From Faecalibacterium sp. UBA1360 (GTDB taxonomy: Bacteria; Bacillota; Clostridia; Oscillospirales; Ruminococcaceae): a stretch of 30,779 nt of DNA. The stretch covers positions 1-30,779 of the forward strand of contig DBRU01000117.1 of the NCBI GenBank assembly GCA_002306375.1, written 5' to 3'. Positions 24,280 to 30,779 of this stretch are shown here, piece after piece. Each line of letters opens with the position of its first letter. Positions within the stretch are counted from its first letter, which is position 1. The notes beneath the pieces were generated by a model that was not told the origin of the DNA, did no database searches, and worked only from the letters and a program-made list of their open reading frames with translations. The position numbers and the translations under genes were made by a program.

Positions 24280-25364
24280 ACCGACTGTTCCGCCGCGCCC
24301 TGGGCGCGGGCGCGCTGACGGCGGCGCTTTTTTGCGCCGCCGCTCCCCCGGCGCTGGCCGACGCCGGCGACCTGGACCGCATCGACGCCTACACCGTCAC
24401 GGTGGACCCCCGCCCCGACGGCAGCGCCGACATCACCTACGACATCGACTGGCAGGTCATCGGCGGCAGCGCCGACGACGCCTTGTCCTGGGTGCGCATC
24501 GGCCTGGCCAACGACGAGGTGGACGAGTTCGAGAACCTGACCCCCGACACCGTGTCCGGCGTGCGCCACGTCAGCGATTCCTCGGGCAGCTTTGCCCACG
24601 TGACCTTTGTGCGGCGCTACTACGCCCCCGACCACGCCGCCGCCACCGGCCAGCAAAGCCAGGTGCATTTTGCCTTTCAGGTGCACCAGAGCGGCCTGTA
24701 CACCCTGGCAAGCAGCGGGGAGGCCACCTATCTGTTCACCCCCGGCTGGTTCGACGACCTGTGCGTGGAGCAGCTGACCATCCGCTGGAAAGCCTCCGAC
24801 GGCATGACCGCCGACACCGACACGCTGGAGGACGGCTACTATATCTGGACCTTCGGCCCCATGGCCCACGGCGAGAAGGCCACCGTGCAGGTGCGCGTGC
24901 CCGCCGGGGATGCCGCCGCCTACGATCCCGGCACGGCCATGGTTCCCACGGACGACGGGGACGACATGGTCTTTCTGGCCTTGGGCGCGGTCTTTCTGAT
25001 CCTGCTGTTCTCCCTGGCTTTGTACTGGGAGCGCACGGCCCGCGCCCGCTGGCGCGGCGGGTTCGGCCGCGGGGACGCCCTGTTCTACACCAACGGCACG
25101 CGCACGATCCGCCTGGCTCCCGGCGCGGTGCCCCCCGCCGGCTTCCGCCCGGCCCCGCCCCCGTCCGATTTTACGGCCGGCGGCGGCAGTTTCCGGGGCG
25201 GCGGCGCGGGACGCCGGGGCGGTGGCGGCGGCTGCGCCTGTGCCTGCGCGTCCAGCTGCGCCTGCGCCTGTGCCTGCGCGGGCGGCGGACGGGCCGGATG
25301 CAGCGTGAAGAACTTCTACCGCGTTGAACTGCCCGGCCACACCCCCAAGGAGGACACGCCATGA
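24276..25364 (+). CDS. Membrane protein with cytoplasmic alternating Cys-Ala tail
   Basis: A 362-residue protein. A signal peptide (1-28, ending PPALA) leads to an extracellular domain of about 200 residues, rich in beta-forming and acidic residues and broadly like DUF2207-type membrane proteins. One membrane helix follows (231-251, MVFLALGAVFLILLFSLALYW). The basic WERTARARWR after it marks the cytoplasmic side. The tail has a Gly/Arg-rich stretch, then CACACASSCACACACA (320-335) and a last cysteine at 342: eight cysteines at 320, 322, 324, 328, 330, 332, 334 and 342. The coding frame is genuine, being fixed by ATGA overlaps at both ends. It is the probable substrate of the upstream radical SAM enzyme; metal binding is an alternative. 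ATG follows TGGAGGTAACGCC. Confidence 0.88.
   Translation: MNRLFRRALGAGALTAALFCAAAPPALADAGDLDRIDAYTVTVDPRPDGSADITYDIDWQVIGGSADDALSWVRIGLANDEVDEFENLTPDTVSGVRHVSDSSGSFAHVTFVRRYYAPDHAAATGQQSQVHFAFQVHQSGLYTLASSGEATYLFTPGWFDDLCVEQLTIRWKASDGMTADTDTLEDGYYIWTFGPMAHGEKATVQVRVPAGDAAAYDPGTAMVPTDDGDDMVFLALGAVFLILLFSLALYWERTARARWRGGFGRGDALFYTNGTRTIRLAPGAVPPAGFRPAPPPSDFTAGGGSFRGGGAGRRGGGGGCACACASSCACACACAGGGRAGCSVKNFYRVELPGHTPKEDTP
25232..25280 (+). repeat. 19-bp exact direct repeat coding the Cys-Ala tail
   Basis: The same 19 bases (CTGCGCCTGTGCCTGCGCG) occur at 25232-25250 and 25262-25280, with starts 30 bases (ten codons) apart. Recombination or slippage between copies would add or remove whole codons without disturbing the frame. 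Confidence 0.85.
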
Positions 25365-27421
25365 GCCTGGAAGATCAATACGATGCCTGGGTGCGCGGGC
25401 TGACGGGCGCGGCCCGCACCCCCGACGCCAAGCGCCAGGCCGACGCCGCGGCCTCCAGCCTGGCCGATATGCAGGCCCAGCTGGACGCCCTGGCCGCGGG
25501 GCAAAAGCGCCAGCGCCGGGCCGCCGACGCCCTGGACGCCGTGCACAAGGCCGCCGACGCCACGGCCGAGAATGTTCGCCGCATGTCGGGCGAATTGACC
25601 CGCAACCTGCGCCGGGACGGCCTTTTGCAGACCGAGCCAGCCCCCGCCGCCCCCGCCCCGGCCAAACCCGCCGACGCCCGCCGCGCCTTTGACGGCCTGG
25701 CCGACGCCGTGCGCGCCAGGGTGCTGGGCCAGGACGAATTCGTGGCCGACGTGATCAAGGCCCTGCGCCGCCCCTTTGTGCTGGGCACGGGGGACGAGAA
25801 CTCGGCCCGGGGCGTCATGCTGCTGTGCGGGCCCCGGGGCACCGGGCGGCACTATACGCTGGTGTGCGCCATGGCCGAAATGGCCGCCCGCGGCCTGGTG
25901 CCCAACCCGTCGGTGCAGCGCATCGACCTGGCGCTGTACCCCGGCCCCGCCCAGGAAAAGCTGTTTTTGCAGGACCTGTTTTCAGCCCTGCGCTCCGACG
26001 CGTCGGTGCTGGCCTTTGACAACTACGAGTCCTGCGCCGCCTCTTACCTGACCATGCTGGCCACCCTGTGCATGGAAGGCACCCTCCCCCTGAACAGCCG
26101 GTACGTGGCCCAGCGGGGCATCCTGGTGGACGTGGGCACCGCCCTGGCCCCCGGGGCCGTGGGCGAGCTGCACGCCTCGGGCAAATACTTCGTCTTTTTC
26201 TCCGAAAAGGACGAAAGCGCCCTGGCCGAGCGCTTTGGTGCCCGGTTCGTGGACGCCCTGGGGGGCGATGTGTGCCGCACGGTCCCCTTCACCCCCGAAA
26301 GCCTGGCCGCCATCGCGGCCCGGGCCCTCAACGACCTGGCCCAGAAGGCCCGCCGCCAGTGCGGCCTGGAACTGGAGATGGCCGCCGACCTGCGGGACCT
26401 GCTGGCCGCCCAGTACGGCAGACACGACGGCATGGCCGCCATGCAGAACTACGCCGACGATCTGTTTCGCGCTTTGGCCGAGTACCTGCTGGAAGCCGAC
26501 CCCGCCCCCGCCCCGGGCGCGCGCCTGCGCCTGTGGGCCGAGAACGGCCGGGTGATGGCCGCCGCGGCCGGGGGCGAAGCCTTCGACCTGCTGGGGCTGC
26601 TGCCCCGGCAGTACCGGGGGGACGTGGACGCGGTGGAGGCCGAGCTCAACGCCATCGTGGGTCTGGACGAGGTCAAGGCCTATGTGCGGGACATCGCCAA
26701 AAACGTCCAGGCCCAGCAGCGGCGCAAGGCCCAGGGCCTGCCCGCGGCCCAGCCCAACATGCACATGATCTTTACGGGCAACCCGGGCACCGGCAAGACC
26801 ACCATCGCCCGCATCCTGTCCAAATATCTCAAGGCCATCGGCGCGCTGGACGGCGGCCAGCTGGTGGAGGTGGGCCGCGCCGACCTGGTGGGCCGGTACG
26901 TGGGCCACACGGCCCCGCTGGTGCAGCAGGTGGTGCGCAGCGCCCTGGGGGGCGTTCTGTTCATCGACGAGGCGTACAGCCTGTACCGCGGCGGCGAGGA
27001 CAGCTTCGGCCTGGAAGCCATCGACACCCTGGTCAAGTGCATCGAGGACCACCGGGACGAACTGGTGGTGGTGCTGGCCGGCTACACGCGGGAGATGCAG
27101 GTGTTTTTGAGCGCCAACTCCGGCCTGGCCAGCCGCTTCCCCAACCAGATGGAGTTCCCCGACTACACGGCCGACGAATTGTGGGCCATCACGGGCAGCA
27201 TCGCCACATCCAAGGGCTACCGCCTGGACCCCGGATGCGAAGGTCCCCTCAAAGCCTACTACGCCCGCCGCCAGGCCCAGGACGCGGCCAAGGCCGGCAA
27301 CGGGCGCATGGCCCGCAACGTGCTGGAACGGGCCATCCTCAACCAGTCCAAGCGCCTGGTGGCGGACGCCGGCGCGGCCCTGGACCTGCTTTTGCCCGGG
27401 GACTTTGACCTGGACGACTGA
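25361..27421 (+). CDS. Two-domain AAA+ ATPase: degenerate ClpB-like domain plus intact CbbX/EccA-like domain
   Basis: A 686-residue cytosolic AAA+ protein. Residues 1-90 are helical, Ala/Gln/Arg-rich and probably coiled coil; a Pro/Ala linker follows. The first AAA domain (about 110-380) starts VLGQDEFVADVIKALRRP, like Clp D2 domains, but Walker A is GPRGTGRH (157-164, Arg for the essential Lys) and Walker B is VLAFDNYES (Asn for the catalytic Glu), so it should not hydrolyse ATP. The second domain (about 440-686) is intact: GNPGTGKTT (from 473), VLFIDEAYS with D536-E537, sensor VVVLAGYT and the arginine finger in GLASRFPNQ. That domain is of CbbX/CfxQ type, shared with ESX EccA. Such proteins remodel protein complexes. 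Its ATGA overlap with the Cys-Ala gene implies that protein is its client. Confidence 0.92.
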   Translation: MSLEDQYDAWVRGLTGAARTPDAKRQADAAASSLADMQAQLDALAAGQKRQRRAADALDAVHKAADATAENVRRMSGELTRNLRRDGLLQTEPAPAAPAPAKPADARRAFDGLADAVRARVLGQDEFVADVIKALRRPFVLGTGDENSARGVMLLCGPRGTGRHYTLVCAMAEMAARGLVPNPSVQRIDLALYPGPAQEKLFLQDLFSALRSDASVLAFDNYESCAASYLTMLATLCMEGTLPLNSRYVAQRGILVDVGTALAPGAVGELHASGKYFVFFSEKDESALAERFGARFVDALGGDVCRTVPFTPESLAAIAARALNDLAQKARRQCGLELEMAADLRDLLAAQYGRHDGMAAMQNYADDLFRALAEYLLEADPAPAPGARLRLWAENGRVMAAAAGGEAFDLLGLLPRQYRGDVDAVEAELNAIVGLDEVKAYVRDIAKNVQAQQRRKAQGLPAAQPNMHMIFTGNPGTGKTTIARILSKYLKAIGALDGGQLVEVGRADLVGRYVGHTAPLVQQVVRSALGGVLFIDEAYSLYRGGEDSFGLEAIDTLVKCIEDHRDELVVVLAGYTREMQVFLSANSGLASRFPNQMEFPDYTADELWAITGSIATSKGYRLDPGCEGPLKAYYARRQAQDAAKAGNGRMARNVLERAILNQSKRLVADAGAALDLLLPGDFDLDD

Positions 27422-27437
27422 TCATTGCCAATACGCC

Positions 27438-27473
27438 AAGCGCCCCGCCCGGAAAATTCCGGGCGGGGCGCTT
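27438..27473. terminator. Bidirectional intrinsic terminator
   Basis: AAGCGCCCCGCCCGGAA pairs with TTCCGGGCGGGGCGCTT around two A, then TTGTCTTTTG. It closes the AAA+ operon and the convergent TrmH operon. Confidence 0.9.
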
Positions 27474-27496
27474 TTGTCTTTTGTTGTCGGGGGCGT

Positions 27497-28324
27497 TCAG
27501 CGGGCGCACAGCTGCCAGAAGGCCACCGCCCCGGCCGCCGCCACATTCAGCGAGTCCACACCCCGGCGCATGGGGATGCGCACGGCGTACCGGCAGCGGG
27601 CCACGGTGGCCGGGGCCAGGCCGTCGCCCTCGGTGCCCAGCACCATGGCCAGGCGGGGCTCGGCGGCCAGGCGGGGGTCGTCCACCCCCAAAGCGTCGGG
27701 GGTCAGGGCCAGGGCCGCCGTGGCAAAGCCCATGGCCTCCAGGCGGCGCAGGCATTCCCCGGGCCAGTCGGACGCCTGCTCGCCCAGGTAGGCCCAGGGC
27801 ACCGCAAACACCGTGCCCATGCTCACCCGCACGGCGCGGCGGCACAGCGGGTCACAGCAGGAGGGGCTCAGCAGCACGGCGTCCACCCCCAGCGCGGCGG
27901 CCGAGCGGAAGATCGCCCCCACATTGGTGGAATCCACGATGTTTTCCAGCACCGCCACCCGGGCGGCCCCGGCGCAGATGTCCTCGGCCGCTTGGGGCGC
28001 GGGGCGGCGCATGGCGCACAAGACGCCCCGGGTCAGGGTGTAGCCGGTCAGGTCGGCCAGCACCCCGCGGTCGGCGGTGTACACCGGCACAGCGCCGCAG
28101 CGCTCCAGCAGCGCGGCGGCGTCGCCTTCGATGTGGCGGCGCTCCATCAGGAAAGAGACCGGCACGCACCCGGCGTCCAGCGCGCTGGCGATGACCTTGG
28201 GGCTTTCGGCAATGAACAGCCCCTGCGCCGGGTCCGCGCGGCTGCGCAGCTGGGCCTGGGTCAGGCGGGCGTAGGGGGCCAGTTCGGGGGCGTTCAGGTC
28301 CCGGACCTCGATCACCTGGGGCAT
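27497..28324 (-). CDS. TrmH/SpoU-family RNA 2'-O-methyltransferase
   Basis: A 275-residue SPOUT-class RNA methyltransferase. All three family motifs are present: motif 1 LENIVDSTNVGAIFRSAAALG, abbreviated here to its core N-V-G-x-I-x-R, motif 2 MVLGTEGDGL, and motif 3 IPMRRGVDSLNVAAAGAVA, which forms the trefoil knot holding SAM. The first 110 residues (YARLTQAQLRSRADPAQ, LFIAESPKVIASAL) are the L30e-like RNA-binding domain of the RlmB/TsnR type. Target RNA cannot be told. ATG at 28324 has AAAGGAG upstream. It lies 12 bases after the glycosyltransferase gene, so the two share a transcript although their roles seem unrelated. Confidence 0.9.
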   Translation of the reverse strand: MPQVIEVRDLNAPELAPYARLTQAQLRSRADPAQGLFIAESPKVIASALDAGCVPVSFLMERRHIEGDAAALLERCGAVPVYTADRGVLADLTGYTLTRGVLCAMRRPAPQAAEDICAGAARVAVLENIVDSTNVGAIFRSAAALGVDAVLLSPSCCDPLCRRAVRVSMGTVFAVPWAYLGEQASDWPGECLRRLEAMGFATAALALTPDALGVDDPRLAAEPRLAMVLGTEGDGLAPATVARCRYAVRIPMRRGVDSLNVAAAGAVAFWQLCAR

Positions 28325-28336
28325 GGTTTTCTCCTT

Positions 28337-29854
28337 TCAGCCGTTGCGGCGGTACAGCACATAGCTTGCATACTCGGTAAATGTCAGTTCGCCGCTCACG
28401 GCCGTGTACTGTTCGTCCAGCAGCTGCTGCACCGCGGCCTCCACCGGTCCGGCCACCACCATCCATTTGGGCGGGTCCTGCCACAGCAGGGCGTCGATCT
28501 CCTCGCGCAGGGCCGCGTCCTCGTCGGCCTGCCAGTCCTGATGGACAAAATACCGCTGGCAGGGGCAGATGTCCGTGGCCAGGTACCACTGGGCGTCCAC
28601 ATTGTACGCCAGCACCGAATCCCGATCCTCCGCCGGGATCACCGCCGCCGTGGAGCGGGCGATGTTGTTGTAATCCAGCACCTCGTCGGGGTACCGGGCC
28701 ATAAAGCTATCCCGGTCCCAGCCCGGCAGGCGGATCAGCAGGCTTGCCGCCCACAGCCCGCACAGCGCCGGGGCCGCCCAGGCCAGCCGGCGGCCCTTGC
28801 CGTCCCGCGCCCATTCCGCGGCCAGCACAAAGGCCAGGGGGATCAGCGGTGTCACGATCATAAAATAGTGCACATAGGGGTGGTTGGTGAACAGCACATA
28901 CATATTCAGCGCCGCGCTCAAAAGCCCGCCCCAGGCCAGCGGGTCGCCTTTGCGCCGCACCAGCAGCGCCGCGCTGAGCACCGCCAGCAAAAACAGCGGC
29001 GCGCCGAAATCCGTAAGCACCCGGGTCAGGGTGCTTGCGGCCCACTGGCTTCTGGCGTAATATTCCGCGATGGAAAACTCGGTGGCGTAAAAGATGTTGT
29101 AGCCGATGGTGCCGTACGCCAGGTCCCCCAGCGACCCCTTGGCGGCAAAATACGCCGCAAAGGGCGCGGTGACAAGGGCAAATCCGCCCAGGAACCCGCC
29201 CATATTGGCAAACAGGTTCTTCCATTGCCGGGCCGCCGCCAGCGTCAGGGCGATGACCAGCACATAGCTGCACAGCGCCACCGCGTTGGTGAGCCGCAGC
29301 ATCACGACCGCCCCAAAGGACGCGCCGTACACCGCCGCCCACTGCCAGGGATGGGGCGCGGCCGGGTCCTTGCGGCGGGCCAGGCACCAGCGCGCGGTCA
29401 GATACAGACTGACGGCCAGAAAGGGCAGGCTGTATTCCTCGGTCATGTTGCCTTCGTCAAAGGTGCGGGCCAAATAGACCAGCGCCAGCGCCGCGGCCCC
29501 CAGCGCCCACGGGCGGGAAAGGGCGGTGCGCCCCATCCGATACAGCCCCCAGAGGGAAACCGACAGGCTCACTGTCTGGACCACCAGGACCCCGGCCCGG
29601 CCGTGGATGGCATACCCCACCGCGTCCAGGAAAAAGATCAGCGGCCCCTTGTGGTCGAACAGTTGGGCGTACGGCACGACCCCGTCGGCCCAATACCTGC
29701 CGATGGTCTGGAAGATGGCGGAATCGTACCCGCAGTACCCGGGGTACAAAAAGCTGGTGGAATAGGAAAATCGCAGCACAAAGGCGGCGGCCAGCGCCAG
29801 GACCGCCAGTGCGGCGGCCGCCCGCCAGGCGGCTCGGGGTATGGTCCTGTTCAA
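28337..29854 (-). CDS. GT-C-type membrane glycosyltransferase (GT39/ArnT-like)
   Basis: A 505-residue protein with about eleven membrane helices. After the first helix comes GYCGYDSAIFQTIGRYWADG and, further on, PYAQLFDHKGPLIFF, the first outer loop of GT-C enzymes with its acidic residue; ARTFDEGNMTEEYSLPFL carries the second acidic loop. The last 120 residues form a soluble outer domain. Such enzymes move sugars from polyprenyl-phosphate donors to wall or lipid acceptors outside the membrane; neither donor nor acceptor is known here. Start: TTG at 29854, six bases after AAGGAGGG, is far better placed than any ATG; a TTG at 29884 would read through that ribosome site. Co-transcribed with the RNA methyltransferase gene. 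Confidence 0.82.
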   Translation of the reverse strand: MNRTIPRAAWRAAAALAVLALAAAFVLRFSYSTSFLYPGYCGYDSAIFQTIGRYWADGVVPYAQLFDHKGPLIFFLDAVGYAIHGRAGVLVVQTVSLSVSLWGLYRMGRTALSRPWALGAAALALVYLARTFDEGNMTEEYSLPFLAVSLYLTARWCLARRKDPAAPHPWQWAAVYGASFGAVVMLRLTNAVALCSYVLVIALTLAAARQWKNLFANMGGFLGGFALVTAPFAAYFAAKGSLGDLAYGTIGYNIFYATEFSIAEYYARSQWAASTLTRVLTDFGAPLFLLAVLSAALLVRRKGDPLAWGGLLSAALNMYVLFTNHPYVHYFMIVTPLIPLAFVLAAEWARDGKGRRLAWAAPALCGLWAASLLIRLPGWDRDSFMARYPDEVLDYNNIARSTAAVIPAEDRDSVLAYNVDAQWYLATDICPCQRYFVHQDWQADEDAALREEIDALLWQDPPKWMVVAGPVEAAVQQLLDEQYTAVSGELTFTEYASYVLYRRNG

Positions 29855-30103
29855 AATGCACCCTCCTTCTGCGCGGTTCCACAAGAAACCAAAGCCGCAA
29901 AGCCTTTGTTTTCTTATGTCGCTCGCACTTTTGCGGGTCGTGTGTCACAAAACGGTCTTTGCCCCCCAAGATCAGACCGAGCGCCGCCTTGGGGGCAACC
30001 GAAGCATTGCGGCGCCAAAATCAACTGCCCGACCCCGGGGCGTTTTCCCACAGGGCCGGGCAGTTTTGATGATAAATCGGGGCGGCGGCTTTGTCAAGGG
30101 CGA
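29855..30103. other. Intergenic region with two stem-loops, possible leader or small RNA
   Basis: No gene is supported here. An imperfect stem-loop (29959-29970 with 29988-29998, one bulged C) lies about 105 bases upstream of the glycosyltransferase start, and a second (30023-30065) lies behind the transaldolase gene. I found no convincing -35/-10 pair for the glycosyltransferase gene in this gap, so it may be read through from the transaldolase gene or use a weak promoter. Confidence 0.4.
30023..30065 (-). terminator. Probable terminator of the transaldolase gene
   Basis: AACTGCCCG (30023-30031) pairs with CGGGCAGTT (30057-30065) around a large loop. On the minus strand TTGATTTTGG follows. 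The long loop lowers confidence. Confidence 0.5.
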
Positions 30104-30763
30104 TTATTCACCGAACACCTTGCAGTAGTCGGCCTTGAACTTCTCGATGCCCTGATCGGTCAGCGGATGATGCAGCATCTGCTCGATGACCTTGTAGGGC
30201 ACGGTGGCGATGTCCGCCCCGGCCAGGGCGCAGTCGGTCACATGGATGGGGTTGCGCACGCTGGCCGCGATGATCTGGGTCTCGATGTCGGGGTAGTTGA
30301 GGAACATGTCGTGGATGGTCTCGATCAGCTCGATGCCCGGCTGGGAAATGTCATCCAGACGCCCCAAAAACGGGCTGACGTAGGTAGCCCCCGCCCGCGC
30401 CGCCAGCAGAGCCTGGTTGGCGCTGAAGATCAGCGTGCAGTTGGTGGGGATGCCCTTGGCCGACAGGGCTTTGATGGCCTTGAGGCCCTCGGCGGTCATG
30501 GGGATCTTCACCACCATGTGGGCGGGGTCGAGGGCATAGATGGCCTCGCCTTCCTTGACCATGGTCTCGGCGTCGGTGGTGGTGGCCTTGACCTCGCCCG
30601 AGATGGGCCCGTCCACGATGGTGGCGATCTCGGCCAGGGTCTGGGCGTAGTCCCGGCCTTCCTTGGCGATGAGGGACGGGTTGGTGGTGACACCGGCGAT
30701 GACGCCCATGTCGTTGGCCTTGCGGATCTCCTCCACGTTGGCGGTATCAATGAAGAATTTCAT
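30104..30763 (-). CDS. Small transaldolase / fructose-6-phosphate aldolase (TalC family)
   Basis: A 219-residue class I aldolase of the short transaldolase family, which forms decamers. MKFFIDTANVEEIRKA, GVTTNPSLIAKEG, and VVKIPMTAEGLKAI with the Schiff-base lysine (Lys86) are all present, as are FSANQALLAARAGATYVSPFLGRLDD and IIAASVRNPIHV. It transfers dihydroxyacetone units in the non-oxidative pentose phosphate pathway, or cleaves fructose 6-phosphate; the two activities cannot be separated by eye, although most Firmicutes members act as transaldolases. ATG at 30763 follows AAGGAAGG (30779-30772); the promoter lies beyond the window edge. Confidence 0.94.
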   Translation of the reverse strand: MKFFIDTANVEEIRKANDMGVIAGVTTNPSLIAKEGRDYAQTLAEIATIVDGPISGEVKATTTDAETMVKEGEAIYALDPAHMVVKIPMTAEGLKAIKALSAKGIPTNCTLIFSANQALLAARAGATYVSPFLGRLDDISQPGIELIETIHDMFLNYPDIETQIIAASVRNPIHVTDCALAGADIATVPYKVIEQMLHHPLTDQGIEKFKADYCKVFGE

Positions 30764-30779
30764 ATTCCAGACCTTCCTT

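Noticed and set aside
25200..25300. Cys-Ala run as an artefact of reading GC-rich repeats in a wrong frame
   Set aside because: The frame is continuous with a signal peptide and membrane helix and is fixed by ATGA overlaps with both neighbours.
1..30779. CRISPR arrays, tRNA or rRNA genes, insertion sequences, attachment sites
   Set aside because: None seen; all longer repeats found are hairpin terminators or the coding repeat in the Cys-Ala tail.

Overview
The window is a very GC-rich stretch of an ordinary chromosome. Gene content suggests a low-complexity Gram-positive Clostridia genome, most likely an Oscillospiraceae/Ruminococcaceae gut anaerobe of the Gemmiger/Subdoligranulum kind. The clues are strong AGGAGG-type ribosome sites, MnmM (YtqB-type) tRNA methylase, PrfC, TspO, a cytidylate-kinase-like protein, paired ABC half-transporters under a MarR regulator, and no outer-membrane genes. 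The taxonomic placement is inference. I saw no rRNA, tRNA, CRISPR array, insertion sequence or phage gene. Nearly every gene pair is closed by a perfect GC-rich hairpin.

Layout. 143-2717: a polymerase/ligase-like polytopic envelope protein diverges from a PAP2 phosphatase plus lipoprotein, and the two promoters share one -35 region. 2766-4696: iron-sulfur flavoprotein and RlmD/RumA-type 23S rRNA methyltransferase. 4708-8811: a translationally coupled operon, marR then two ABC half-exporters; the first exporter gene is frameshifted at a run of eight G just before its ABC signature motif. 8961-10946: LysR regulator, an uncharacterised protein, and the wreck of a GNAT acetyltransferase. 10994-12748: TspO, then a CorA-type transporter behind a long leader with two hairpins and a 27-codon ORF. 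12818-18022: a Gfo/Idh/MocA oxidoreductase, then an operon of cytidylate-kinase-like protein, MATE transporter, DUF308 membrane protein and FAD dehydrogenase. 18211-20839: HtrA protease, preceded by helically phased direct repeats, diverging from a GNAT-MnmM fusion. 21036-22655: peptide release factor 3.

The most interesting block is 22720-27473. Three genes overlap by ATGA at both junctions: a radical SAM/SPASM enzyme, a secreted-then-anchored membrane protein whose predicted cytoplasmic tail is an alternating Cys-Ala repeat with eight cysteines, and a two-domain AAA+ ATPase whose first ATPase domain is degenerate and whose second is an intact CbbX/EccA-like domain. The enzyme is predicted cytosolic and so is the Cys-Ala tail, so I infer a modification-plus-remodelling system acting on a membrane protein tail.

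27497-30763: a TrmH/SpoU RNA methyltransferase and a GT-C-type membrane glycosyltransferase in one operon, a 249-base gap with two stem-loops, and a small transaldolase (TalC/FSA type) at the right edge.
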